In this document: piece after piece, positions 42,059 through 49,336 of the stretch
Position numbering within the stretch: the stretch's first letter is position 1
How the letters are laid out: each line of letters begins with the position of its first letter
Source: Cyanobium sp. CZS25K
GTDB lineage: Bacteria; Cyanobacteriota; Cyanobacteriia; PCC-6307; Cyanobiaceae
Reading direction: 5' to 3'
NCBI GenBank assembly: GCA_030373325.1
Contig: JAUCZB010000019.1
Location: forward strand, 1 to 55,433
Length of the DNA: 55,433 bases
Position numbers and translations under genes: made by a program
Notes under the pieces: model-generated
Databases searched by the model: none
What the model saw: the letters and a program-made list of their open reading frames with translations, nothing else
What the model was told of the DNA's origin: nothing

Positions 42059-42951
42059 GTGGGGTAGAGCAGGCGGTAGCCAAGGTCGTCCGTGAGCCGC
42101 CGGCTGCTGGCGCGCCGATTCTCGCTCCAGAAGCTGCGGGCCATGGGACCCATGGTCGCAGCGATGTCCGCGTAGCGCTGCATCTCCGGCAGCTTGCAGC
42201 CCAGCAGATGGGCGGCCAGGCCCATGATCTCGCTCGAGGGACAGGGGAAGGTGTCCGCCAGGATCAGGGTGTCCGGCCTCGCCCGGGGCGGCAGGGCGAT
42301 GCCGTGCAGCACGGCACCGACGATGTCGTCGACGTGCACCCTGGAGAACACCTGGCCCGGCTTGTGGATCAGCCGCGCGGTGCCGTTGCGCAGGCTGACC
42401 ATCGGATTGCGGCCGGGGCCATAGATGGCCGGCAGCCGCAGCAGCTGCACCGGCAGGCCGCTGCGGCGCCAGGCCTGCTCGCAGGCCATCCGGGCCAGAC
42501 TCCGCTCCAGCAGCGGCCGGGTGGGGCTGGTCTCGTCCACCCAGGCGCCGCCGGTGTCGCCGTAGACCCCGGTGGTGGAGAGATAGCCCACCCAGGCCGG
42601 AGCCAGGCGATGCAGCAGGGGCCCGAGGGACTCCAGCACTGGATCCCGGCCGCCGGCATCGGGGGGGATCGTCACGAGCACATGGCTCACCCCGGCCAGA
42701 TCCGCCTGGCTGGGCAGCACCCCCCGGTCGGGATCGAAGGGCAGCCAGCCCGGGTCGTGGCCACCGGGGGAGGGCTGGCGATGGGTGAGCACCACCGGAA
42801 CGCCCGCTGCTTCCAGCGCCAGGGCCACGCGACGGCCTGTGTAGCCGCCGCCGAGCACGAGCATCCGGCCGATGGCGGCGGCCGCTGCGGCCAGCGCCGG
42901 GTGCTCGATCCGGCCGGGAACGGGCCCAGGGTTGACAGAATCCACCAACAT
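42016..42951 (-). CDS. atypical NAD(P)-binding epimerase/dehydratase (SDR family)
   Basis: 311 residues. The Rossmann motif is GGGYTGRRVALALEAAG. The usual WGYSTxxG strand is GYLSTTGVYGDTGGAWVDET with Tyr, and LPAIYGPGRNP is the sugar-epimerase segment. VHVDDIVGAVLHGI follows. The catalytic YxxxK motif is not found: the equivalent place reads MACEQAWRRSGLP. The substrate is unknown, and it may be a non-catalytic or atypical SDR. I start at the ATG at 42951; an internal Met just before the Rossmann motif would give about 277 residues. A promoter for the divergent gene overlaps this start. Confidence 0.8.
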   Translation of the reverse strand: MLVDSVNPGPVPGRIEHPALAAAAAAIGRMLVLGGGYTGRRVALALEAAGVPVVLTHRQPSPGGHDPGWLPFDPDRGVLPSQADLAGVSHVLVTIPPDAGGRDPVLESLGPLLHRLAPAWVGYLSTTGVYGDTGGAWVDETSPTRPLLERSLARMACEQAWRRSGLPVQLLRLPAIYGPGRNPMVSLRNGTARLIHKPGQVFSRVHVDDIVGAVLHGIALPPRARPDTLILADTFPCPSSEIMGLAAHLLGCKLPEMQRYADIAATMGPMARSFWSENRRASSRRLTDDLGYRLLYPTYREGLPTCSGDFF

Positions 42952-42960
42952 CAGTACATC
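42932..42960 (+). promoter_or_regulatory. putative sigma70-type promoter
   Basis: TTGACA (42932-42937), a 17-base spacer, and TACATC (42955-42960), about 26 bases before the GTG of the small protein gene at 42986. The -35 is perfect, the -10 is weaker. The start codon of the divergent epimerase gene lies within the spacer. Confidence 0.45.
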
Positions 42961-42985
42961 TGTATCACTGTTCCTTCCCCATCCC

Positions 42986-43243
42986 GTGACCACCTCGTCG
43001 TTCGGAGCCAGTCTCCCTGTCGGCCTCGCGCCGGCCCTCCCCCGCGGAAGCTCCCTGCGCCGCCCTCTCCCCAGGCAGGGCCGCAGCCCCCTGGCCTCGG
43101 TGCCCCGGGCACGGGCGGTCACCCCCCTGCTGCTGGCCGTGGGGTTGGTGCTGGGGGCCGTGCTGCTGGCTCCGGAGCAGCCCCGCGATCAGGAGGCCAT
43201 CTGCCAACGCCACAACGGTGTGGAAGCCTGCCGCGTCTGGTGA
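42986..43243 (+). CDS. small membrane protein with conserved C-terminal CRVW end
   Basis: 85 residues, GTG start. A basic, Ser/Pro-rich N-terminus is followed by one transmembrane helix (VTPLLLAVGLVLGAVLLAP) and a short tail PRDQEAICQRHNGVEACRVW with two Cys that could pair outside the membrane. Small cyanobacterial proteins with this kind of tail are known to me but not characterised. Its last 55 bases are antisense to the HNH gene. Confidence 0.6.
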   Translation: MTTSSFGASLPVGLAPALPRGSSLRRPLPRQGRSPLASVPRARAVTPLLLAVGLVLGAVLLAPEQPRDQEAICQRHNGVEACRVW

Positions 43244-43626
43244 GTCACTTCGGCGTCGACGGCCTTGGCCGTTTCCGGCTCGGCGGGGGTCACCCACTGG
43301 AGCAACCGCAGCGCCAGACGCAGGTCGCCATCGGTCCAGGCCCGCAGGGCCATGGCCCGGCGGGGGTCGTAGAAGGGCTGGCTCCGATACCAGACGAAGG
43401 CATCGCTGTCCCCCTTGCGGCCATTGCAGCCCAGGCAGGCCGGTACGCAGTTTTCGGTGATGCTCAGCCCGCCGCGGCTGAGCGGATGCACGTGGTCGAT
43501 GGATTCGGAGGCCTCGCCGCAGTAGAGGCAGCGGCGGCCGGTCATCCGGTGCAGGGACTGTCGCCATCGACGCGCTCGCAGCTTGGGGCAGAGATCCTCG
43601 AGAAAGACTCCATCCCTGGCCTGCAT
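43189..43626 (-). CDS. HNH endonuclease domain protein
   Basis: 145 residues. The HNH zinc/nuclease core is complete: RRCLYCGEASESIDHVHPLSRGG and ITENCVPACLGCNGRKGD. Two CxxC pairs hold the structural zinc and DHVHPL supplies the catalytic His. Single-domain HNH proteins of this size are common in cyanobacteria with unknown targets. The C-terminal 50 residues have no known fold. Divergent from the SNF2 helicase gene by 60 bp. Confidence 0.85.
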   Translation of the reverse strand: MQARDGVFLEDLCPKLRARRWRQSLHRMTGRRCLYCGEASESIDHVHPLSRGGLSITENCVPACLGCNGRKGDSDAFVWYRSQPFYDPRRAMALRAWTDGDLRLALRLLQWVTPAEPETAKAVDAEVTHQTRQASTPLWRWQMAS

Positions 43627-43686
43627 CAGCGCGCCTCGGTTGGCGGAAGTTTGCCCTCAGCCTCCCGGGTGTCAATGTGTTCTTGA

Positions 43687-45309
43687 TTGCTTTTTGCCGC
43701 ATTGGCCAGCCCCCTGGTGCAGATGCGCCTGGGCACCTCGGGTCTGATCGAAGTGGTCAGCCCGTTCGACGCGGTGACCCAGGCCCACCTGCGGGCCATC
43801 CGCCCCCGGGGCCGGTGGCTCAGCCGCCGTGGCTGCTGGCAGTTCCCCCTGGAGGCGGCAGCGGCGCTGCAGCTGCAGTGCGCCGGGCGTTTTCCAATCA
43901 CGCCGGAGCTGGCCCAGTGGTTCAGCTGGCTGCGGCAGCCGCTGCCGCCCCTGCCCCCCCACCGGGCCCTGGTGGCGGCGGCCGCCGACGACGAGGCGCT
44001 CCCCGACGGTCGCCGGTTGTTCCGTCACCAGCGGCTGGCGGTGCGTTGGTTGCTGGCCCGGCGGGGGGCCGTGCTGGCCGATGCGATGGGCCTCGGCAAG
44101 ACCCTCAGTGCCCTGGTCGCCGGCCGCGCCCTGGTGCGTATGGCCGACTGCCGGCTGGTGGTGGTTGCCCCGGCGGGGCTGCACCACCACTGGCGGCAGG
44201 AGGCGGCGGGGCTGGGACTGCGCCTGGAGCTGCACAGCTGGGCCCGTCTGCCCGCCGAGCTGCCGGCCGCCGGCACGGTGCTGATCGCCGATGAGGCCCA
44301 TTTCGCCCAGACGATCCATGCCGCCCGCACTCAGGCGTTCCTGCGGCTGGCCCGCCACCCGCGCCTGCGGGCGATCTGGCTGCTCACCGGCACGCCGATG
44401 AAGAATGGCCGGCCGGTCCAGCTCTTTCCCCTGCTGGCGGCCATCGGCCATCCCCTCGGTGCCGACCAGCGCCACTTCGAGGAGCGTTACTGCCAGGGCC
44501 ACTGGCGGGAGCAGGGGGGGCGCCGGATCTGGCAGGCCAGCGGCGCCAGTCAGCTGGAGGAGCTGCAGCGGCTGGTGCGTCCCCTGGTGCTCCATCGCCG
44601 CAAGGGGCAGTGCCTGGATCTGCCTCCGAAGCAGCGGTGCGAGCGGCCCGTGAGCCTCGATGCCACCGCCGCGGCCGTTTTCGAGCGGTCCCTGCAGGAG
44701 CGGATCGATGACTATCGCCGCCGCGTCGTGGCCGGCGAGGTGCGCCGCGATGCCGAAGCCCTGGCCGTGTTCACGGCCCTGCGCCAGATCGCCTCCCGCC
44801 ACAAGCTGGCTTCCACCGCCGCACTGGTGGCTGAATTGCAGGGCCGCGGCGAAGCGGTGGTGGTGTTCACGGCCTTCGTGGCCACGGCCCTGGCGCTGCA
44901 CCGGCAGCTGGGTCGGGAGGGGGATGGGGGTCCCCTGGTGGGGGCTGTGCCTCCGGGCCGCCGGCAGCGGCTGGTGGATGCCTTCCAATCGGGCCGCACC
45001 CCCGTGCTGATCGCCACCTACGGCACCGGGGGCCTCGGCTTCACTCTGCACCGGGCCCGGCATGTGGTGCTGGTCGAGCGGCCCTGGACCCCGGGCGATG
45101 CCGAGCAGGCGGAAGACCGTTGCCACCGGATCGGCATGGGGGCTGCGCTCACCAGCCACTGGATGCAGCTGGGCGTGGCCGACCGGTTGGTGGACGATCT
45201 GATCGCCAGCAAGGCCGAACGGATTTCCCTGCTGCTGCAGGGCCATGAGGCCCAGCGCCGCCAGCGGGCCCTGCCGGCGCTGGTGCGCCAGTGGCTGGAG
45301 AACGGCTAA
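43687..45309 (+). CDS. SNF2-type DNA translocase/helicase (SMARCAL1-like)
   Basis: 540 residues. N-terminal 90 residues include a HARP-like unit (VSPFDAVTQAHLRAIRPRGRW). The motor core shows motif I ADAMGLGKTLSAL, motif II IADEAHFAQT, motif III LLTGTPMKN, and in the second half VVVFTAF and GGLGFTLHRARHVVLVERPW with EQAEDRCHRIGM (motifs V and VI). Such enzymes anneal or remodel DNA rather than unwind it. The start is uncertain: TTG at 43687, GTG at 43717 and ATG at 43723 are all in frame without a clear ribosome-binding site. It ends four bases inside the converging lipoprotein gene. Confidence 0.88.
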   Translation: MLFAALASPLVQMRLGTSGLIEVVSPFDAVTQAHLRAIRPRGRWLSRRGCWQFPLEAAAALQLQCAGRFPITPELAQWFSWLRQPLPPLPPHRALVAAAADDEALPDGRRLFRHQRLAVRWLLARRGAVLADAMGLGKTLSALVAGRALVRMADCRLVVVAPAGLHHHWRQEAAGLGLRLELHSWARLPAELPAAGTVLIADEAHFAQTIHAARTQAFLRLARHPRLRAIWLLTGTPMKNGRPVQLFPLLAAIGHPLGADQRHFEERYCQGHWREQGGRRIWQASGASQLEELQRLVRPLVLHRRKGQCLDLPPKQRCERPVSLDATAAAVFERSLQERIDDYRRRVVAGEVRRDAEALAVFTALRQIASRHKLASTAALVAELQGRGEAVVVFTAFVATALALHRQLGREGDGGPLVGAVPPGRRQRLVDAFQSGRTPVLIATYGTGGLGFTLHRARHVVLVERPWTPGDAEQAEDRCHRIGMGAALTSHWMQLGVADRLVDDLIASKAERISLLLQGHEAQRRQRALPALVRQWLENG

Positions 45310-45764
45310 GGCGCCGTTGCCGGGGCTGGCGGCGCGGCCCCTGAGCCCACCGGTGGGGAGGGCTGGTCTTCGCTGCAACTGCGCTGGCGCACCTCCAGGT
45401 CCTGACGCAGGATCGGATCCAGCTTGCCCTTGGGCACTGCGGCGGCCAGGGCGGTGGCCCGGGCGATATCCCGGCAGGCCGCGGTGGTGTTGCCGGCCAG
45501 GGTGTGCAGCAGGAAACGTTCGTTGAGGGGCCCGGGATCCTTCGGGAAGGCCGCCACCACCTTGTCGCACTGCTGCAGCGCGGTGGGAAGCTCCTCCAGC
45601 TTCACGGCCCGAAGACAGTCTTCGCGGGTGATCGGCCGCTGGGGCAGGGGTTGCTCGACACAGCCGCTGAGCAGCAGGGCCAGCAGCAGGGCCAGCGGCG
45701 GCCGCCGGCTCCGCAGCAGCGGGGTGGAGGCGTCCTGGAAGGCCCGCTCAGTTGTAACGCTCAC
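45306..45764 (-). CDS. putative lipoprotein of unknown function
   Basis: 152 residues, GTG start. The N-terminal signal RRPPLALLLALLLSGC ends in a lipobox (LSGC), so the protein should be lipidated and anchored in the membrane. The mature part is helical with CLRAVKLEELPTALQQCDKVVAAF and CRDIARATALAAAVPKGKL, then a Pro/Ala-rich tail. No family is recognised. Its start overlaps the upstream gene by 17 bases; together with the two genes upstream it forms a minus-strand run. Confidence 0.7.
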   Translation of the reverse strand: MSVTTERAFQDASTPLLRSRRPPLALLLALLLSGCVEQPLPQRPITREDCLRAVKLEELPTALQQCDKVVAAFPKDPGPLNERFLLHTLAGNTTAACRDIARATALAAAVPKGKLDPILRQDLEVRQRSCSEDQPSPPVGSGAAPPAPATAP

Positions 45765-46200
45765 TCCGGGTCATGCCGCTGTCACCAGCCTTACCACCGC
45801 CGACGACCGAGATGGAGGTGGGGCCAGGTTCGGGGCTGGTGGCGGTGCTGCCGGAGCCGTGCGGGGCATACAGATCCCCCAGGAAGCGGCCGCAATCGGG
45901 GAAGGTGCCGGGGTTCTGCACCACGGCTTCGGTGATCATCACCGCGGCATGTTCGGGGGAGGTCTTGAACATGCCGGCGCTCTGGCGCTTGATCAGGGCA
46001 TAGGCGGCCGTCCAGCTGACCTCGTGGACGTTGCCGTTGTTGCGCATGAAGCAATACACCTGGGCCCCCTTGCCCCCGGGCCCCTGGATGTCGTTGCTCG
46101 CCCGGGCGCTCTGGGCGGTGCCGGCGGCGGCCAGCAGGCCGGCCGCCGCCGCCAGGACGAGGGGCCCCAGTCGGCGAGGGAGAAAGTGGCGTGTGGCCAT
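45748..46200 (-). CDS. exported cyanobacterial protein, DUF6554-like
   Basis: 150 residues. A signal peptide (RRLGPLVLAAAAGLLAAAGTAQSARA) precedes GAQVYCFMRNNGNVHEVSWTAAYALIKRQSAGMFKTSPEHAAVMITEAVV (in parts), a segment conserved in picocyanobacterial secreted proteins that I tentatively place in DUF6554. A low-complexity Ser/Gly/Pro tail follows. Function unknown. It lies 63 bp downstream of the AbrB-like gene. Confidence 0.7.
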   Translation of the reverse strand: MATRHFLPRRLGPLVLAAAAGLLAAAGTAQSARASNDIQGPGGKGAQVYCFMRNNGNVHEVSWTAAYALIKRQSAGMFKTSPEHAAVMITEAVVQNPGTFPDCGRFLGDLYAPHGSGSTATSPEPGPTSISVVGGGKAGDSGMTRSERYN

Positions 46201-46263
46201 CGGACCGGAAAGGAAGAACGCGGTGGCCCAACGTATCGACCCCTGGGGTCCTGTCCAGGGTGG

Positions 46264-46785
46264 TCAGCCGCCCGGTGGGGTGGCTGTCGCCGGCAGCACC
46301 AGCTTCACCACCAGCGGCAGGATCACCAGCACGGTGATCAGACGCACCGCGTGCAGGGTGGCCACGGCGGCCCCCACGCCGAACTCCGTACCCACCAGGC
46401 TCATGCCGCTGATGCCCCCCGGGGCAGCTCCCAGCAGGGCCACCACCGGATCGACTCCCATCAGTCGGCTGCAGCCCAGCCCCACCACCAGACCGGTGAC
46501 CACCAGGGTGAAGGTGATCAGGAGGGCGGGCCGCCACAGCTGGCGCAGTTCCAGCAGGGCCGTGCCGGTGAGGCCGGTGCCGATGACGGTGCCGATGCCG
46601 ATTTCCAGCAGGGTGCGGGACCCGACCGGCCACTGGGCCACATCCAGCCGACCCGTCACGCTGACCAGGGCGGCCCCCAGCAGGGCCCCGGCCAGGGGGG
46701 CCGCCGGAATGCCGGTGCGCAGGGCCAGCAGGCCGCCGGCGAGGCCCGCCATCAAATACATCAACAGATGCCAGGGATGGTTCAT
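46264..46785 (-). CDS. AbrB-domain membrane protein (AbrB family transporter-like)
   Basis: 173 residues, one AbrB-duplication domain with about six transmembrane helices: MYLMAGLAGGLLALR, AGALLGAALVSV, LLEIGIGTVIGTGLTG, LLITFTLVVTGLVVGLG and LITVLVILPLVVKLVL. GAAPGGISGMSLVGTEFGV is the family mark. Unlike the DNA-binding AbrB, this is the integral membrane family named after E. coli abrB; the transported substrate is unknown. Full-length members have two such domains; this one is half-size, which is common in cyanobacteria. Start at the ATG at 46785 (MNHPWHLL). Confidence 0.8.
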   Translation of the reverse strand: MNHPWHLLMYLMAGLAGGLLALRTGIPAAPLAGALLGAALVSVTGRLDVAQWPVGSRTLLEIGIGTVIGTGLTGTALLELRQLWRPALLITFTLVVTGLVVGLGCSRLMGVDPVVALLGAAPGGISGMSLVGTEFGVGAAVATLHAVRLITVLVILPLVVKLVLPATATPPGG

Positions 46786-46897
46786 CCGCTGCGGAGCCTG
46801 ATCGGGAAGGCCCAGTCTGGGAGATCCCTGCCGTCGGCGCTTGAGAGGGCCGCGCGGGTGTGTTGTCATGCGGCACAGCACAGTCGCTTCCCTCCTC

Positions 46898-47182
46898 ATG
46901 GCTCCCGCCTCGGTGTCGTTCCGCATCAGCCGCAATGCCGAAGATCTCGCCGAAACCATCCACGCCCTCTCCCAGCGCCTGGTGACCCTGGAGCAGCGCC
47001 TGGCGGCGGTGGAACTGCAGACGTCGAACCAGGCCAGGACGGACCCGGAGGAGCTGGCCAGCCTCGACAATGTCGAGCGCCTGCTGCAGGACTGCCGCGA
47101 TCTGCTGGAGATCGGCGTCGCCTCCGAGGCGCCTCCTGCGCTCGACCGCCATGAAGACACCCCCTACCCCTCCGCCGCCTGA
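46898..47182 (+). CDS. small coiled-coil protein of unknown function
   Basis: 94 residues from the ATG at 46898 (MAPASVSFRIS); an ATG at 46868 is also in frame. Most of it is a coiled coil: NAEDLAETIHALSQRLVTLEQ continuing to RLAAVEL, then LASLDNVERLLQDCRDLLEIG. No family is recognised. It is divergent from the AbrB-like gene. Confidence 0.5.
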   Translation: MAPASVSFRISRNAEDLAETIHALSQRLVTLEQRLAAVELQTSNQARTDPEELASLDNVERLLQDCRDLLEIGVASEAPPALDRHEDTPYPSAA

Positions 47183-47231
47183 GGCCGCGCACCCTCTGGC
47201 CAGGGGTGTCAAAATAAAAAGAAAGCGGGTC

Positions 47232-47483
47232 ATGGCCTTCCCCCCTTCCCCCTACCAGGCTTCCTCCCCCCCCCTCCACGGGCAGAACCCAGGTTCACGG
47301 GGCTCCAACCCGGCTCCCCACTGTCAATTGCGCAGCCACTCCCAGGAGGAAGGCGATCACCAACTGGAGAAGCTCGAATTCGCCCTTGCCGTCGCCCTGA
47401 CCCGGGGCGATCTCCAACGTTCCGACCAGTTGCGTTCCCAGATCGCTGCTCTGGGCGGTAACCAGGAAGAGCCGGGCACCTGA
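47232..47483 (+). CDS. small protein with a UvrB/UvrC-motif-like helical hairpin
   Basis: 83 residues. A disordered, Pro/Ser-rich N-terminal half precedes LEKLEFALAVALTRGDLQRSDQLRSQIAALGG, which resembles the UvrB-UvrC interaction hairpin found in many small cyanobacterial proteins. Function unknown. The ATG at 47232 follows an A-rich stretch (AAAATAAAAAG) that could contain the promoter; the frame is open upstream. Confidence 0.5.
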   Translation: MAFPPSPYQASSPPLHGQNPGSRGSNPAPHCQLRSHSQEEGDHQLEKLEFALAVALTRGDLQRSDQLRSQIAALGGNQEEPGT

Positions 47484-47653
47484 CGGCTTGGGCCTGCCGC
47501 TGCCAGCACGTATGCCACGACCGTCAGAATCGGCAGGAATGAGATCATCACTTTTCACCGGTTTGTTCCGGCCTTGCCCGACACATCGAGATGTTGTGGA
47601 CTAAGGTGTCGGAACGAAGGGGCCTGTTGGTTGCCAACCCACCGACGTTCTGA

Positions 47654-47953
47654 ATGTTTTTCGATGCTGCGAATTCCTCGCCGGTCATGATCGCTTCCAG
47701 CCCGTCTGCTCCCGTCACCTGGACGTTGGAACGTTCCATTCGTCCCAGGCCCGGCGTCTCGTCAACACCTGAGCCTGCGGCCCGCCAGCGCCTCCTACTT
47801 CAGGCGGCTGCTCTCAACGATCAGGCCCGGATGGCGGCGATCGAGGGGGATCTCGACGCCTCGGCCCGGGCGATTCTCGAAGCCCTCGACTGCGAACGGC
47901 GGGCCGGAGGGCTGGGTCTGCAGGTCCTGCAGCTGATCAAGCCCCGCGCCTGA
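47654..47953 (+). CDS. small conserved-style protein of unknown function
   Basis: 99 residues; an ATG at 47687 is an alternative start. The C-terminal half is an amphipathic helical pair: LLLQAAALNDQARMAAIEGDL and SARAILEALDCERRAGGLG, ending VLQLIKPRA. The intact frame and a coding-like third-position GC bias in this part support it. The 170 bases before it (47484-47653) hold no gene I can support. Confidence 0.5.
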   Translation: MFFDAANSSPVMIASSPSAPVTWTLERSIRPRPGVSSTPEPAARQRLLLQAAALNDQARMAAIEGDLDASARAILEALDCERRAGGLGLQVLQLIKPRA

Positions 47954-48100
47954 GCCGGGAGCTGCCTGTGCAGCCACGCTGATGTCTGAGGCCTTGGAGG
48001 GGAGAATCGAAAATGCGCAGTGAATCTTCCGTGGCTGAAATCAGTGGTTGAATAGGGTGGTCTGTCTGGATGGATAGAAGCGGTTGTTGTTTCTGTCTGT

Positions 48101-48839
48101 ATGCCTGATGTCTTCGTCTACGGCTCTCTGAAATGCGGTCTCCACAACCATGACCACCTGGCGGGTGCCGCCTTCCAGGGCAGTGCTCGCCTGGATCCAT
48201 GGTGAGGTGTACCGGGTCGATGAGGCTGGCCTGGCGTCGCTCGATGCCCTGGAGGGTTACCCGCGTGTCTGCGACCGCCGCAGGATTGTGTTGAGCGACG
48301 GCCGCGAAGCCTGGGTGTATGGCGGAGGGCCGGGGCAGGTGGTCGGCCGGGAGCCGGTTCCCTACGGCGACTGGGTCACCACCCCTGTGTTCAGCTACGG
48401 CTCGAACATGGATCCGATCCAGCTCAAGGGGCGATGCAGCCGCTGGGACGGCCATGGGATTGTGGCTCGCCTGGAGGGCTGGCGCTGGGGTATCAACAAG
48501 ATCTCCAGGACCGCAGGCGGCTGTGCGGGGATCGTTCCGGAGGCCGGCAGCCACTGCTGGGGGGTGGTGCACCACCTCGAGCCCGAGGATCTGGCGGTCA
48601 TCGACAGCTGTGAAGGGGCCGGCACGGGGCGCCACTACGAACGCGAAACCGTGGCCGTCACCACCGCTGCCGGTGAGCGCTTCGAGGTGATCACCTACGT
48701 GCCGGTGGCCCGCGCCCGCTCCGAGGGGCTGGTGGCTACGGCGGCCTATGCCGGCCGGATCCTGCGGGGGGCCGATCACTGGAAGCTGCCAGGCCCCTGG
48801 CGCCAGACCCTGGCGGCCTCGCTCCTGACCACCACATAG
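48101..48839 (+). pseudogene. tandem gamma-glutamylcyclotransferase-like (GGCT) protein, first domain damaged
   Basis: The ATG at 48101 opens MPDVFVYGSLKCGLHNHDHLAGA, the family's VYGSL start. The frame ends in TGA at 48204, but the adjacent frame carries on with WIHGEVYRVDEAGLASLDALEG, the catalytic Glu region, and DGREAWVYGG. About 30 codons in between and the frame are lost. A second GGCT domain follows without interruption: VFSYGSNMDPIQLKGRC, GVVHHLEPEDLAVIDSCEG and a normal end. A protein starting at 48150 would contain the damaged rest of domain 1 and a complete domain 2. Such domains split gamma-glutamyl peptides or modify amines; two in one chain is unusual. Confidence 0.65.
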
Positions 48840-48850
48840 GGACTGGCGCA

Positions 48851-48891
48851 GGGGTCAGGGGGCAACCGTGCCCCGCCCCTGAGGTGACCCC
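48851..48891 (+). terminator. possible transcription terminator hairpin after the GGCT gene
   Basis: GGGGTCA (48851-48857) pairs with TGACCCC (48885-48891), with a second GGGGC/GCCCC stem inside. There is no U tract; only CTTC follows. It may end transcription or isolate the accessory cluster to its right. The rest of 48840-49054 holds no gene. Confidence 0.3.
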
Positions 48892-49054
48892 TTCAAGGCA
48901 GGGATGGTCTTCCTCATGCAGCGGAGTTCACCGTGACGGGCCGGAGCATGAGGCCCCTTGATTGACGGGCTCGGCGAAAAGGATTAGACGTAGTATGTAC
49001 TGAAGACTGGGGTGATTCCTTGACCAAGTCCAAGCACCAGAAACGATCCGCTTG

Positions 49055-49336
49055 ATGACTGATCAGCAGCATTCTGACCGGACTGGGCAAGATCAGGTTC
49101 TCGCATTCATCGGCGCCAGGTTGCGGCGGGCAGGCGCAGTCTTTGACGATGCTGATCTTTCGGCTCTTGAGATTGACACTGTTGGCATTGACTCGCTGGA
49201 GCTGACGGAATTGATCATGGAGCTTGAGGATAAGTTCCAGGTGGTCATTGACGACACCATTCTTACGGGAAGTACAACTGTCGCCCAGTTGGCTGAAAGC
49301 GTTGCCCATGATGCAGGCGGCGGCCATGGCGGCTGA
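49055..49336 (+). CDS. stand-alone acyl/peptidyl carrier protein
   Basis: 93 residues. The carrier fold is complete: QVLAFIGARLRRAGA (helix 1), the 4'-phosphopantetheine site GIDSLELTELIMELEDKF with Ser47, and TTVAQLAESVA (helix 4). The segment before it (ALEIDTVG) and the IDD after helix 2 match FAS- or PKS-type ACPs better than NRPS carriers, which use GGHS. The ATG at 49055 follows a TTG. It overlaps the P450 gene by 11 bases, so the two are coupled. Third positions are richer in A and T than in the core genes, which hints at transfer. It needs a phosphopantetheinyl transferase encoded elsewhere. Confidence 0.88.
   Translation: MTDQQHSDRTGQDQVLAFIGARLRRAGAVFDDADLSALEIDTVGIDSLELTELIMELEDKFQVVIDDTILTGSTTVAQLAESVAHDAGGGHGG

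Noticed and set aside
47295..47558. Minus-strand frames with a membrane-like peptide (ISFLPILTVVAYVLAAAG)
   Set aside because: They run antisense to a better-supported plus-strand gene and have no continuation after the hydrophobic part.
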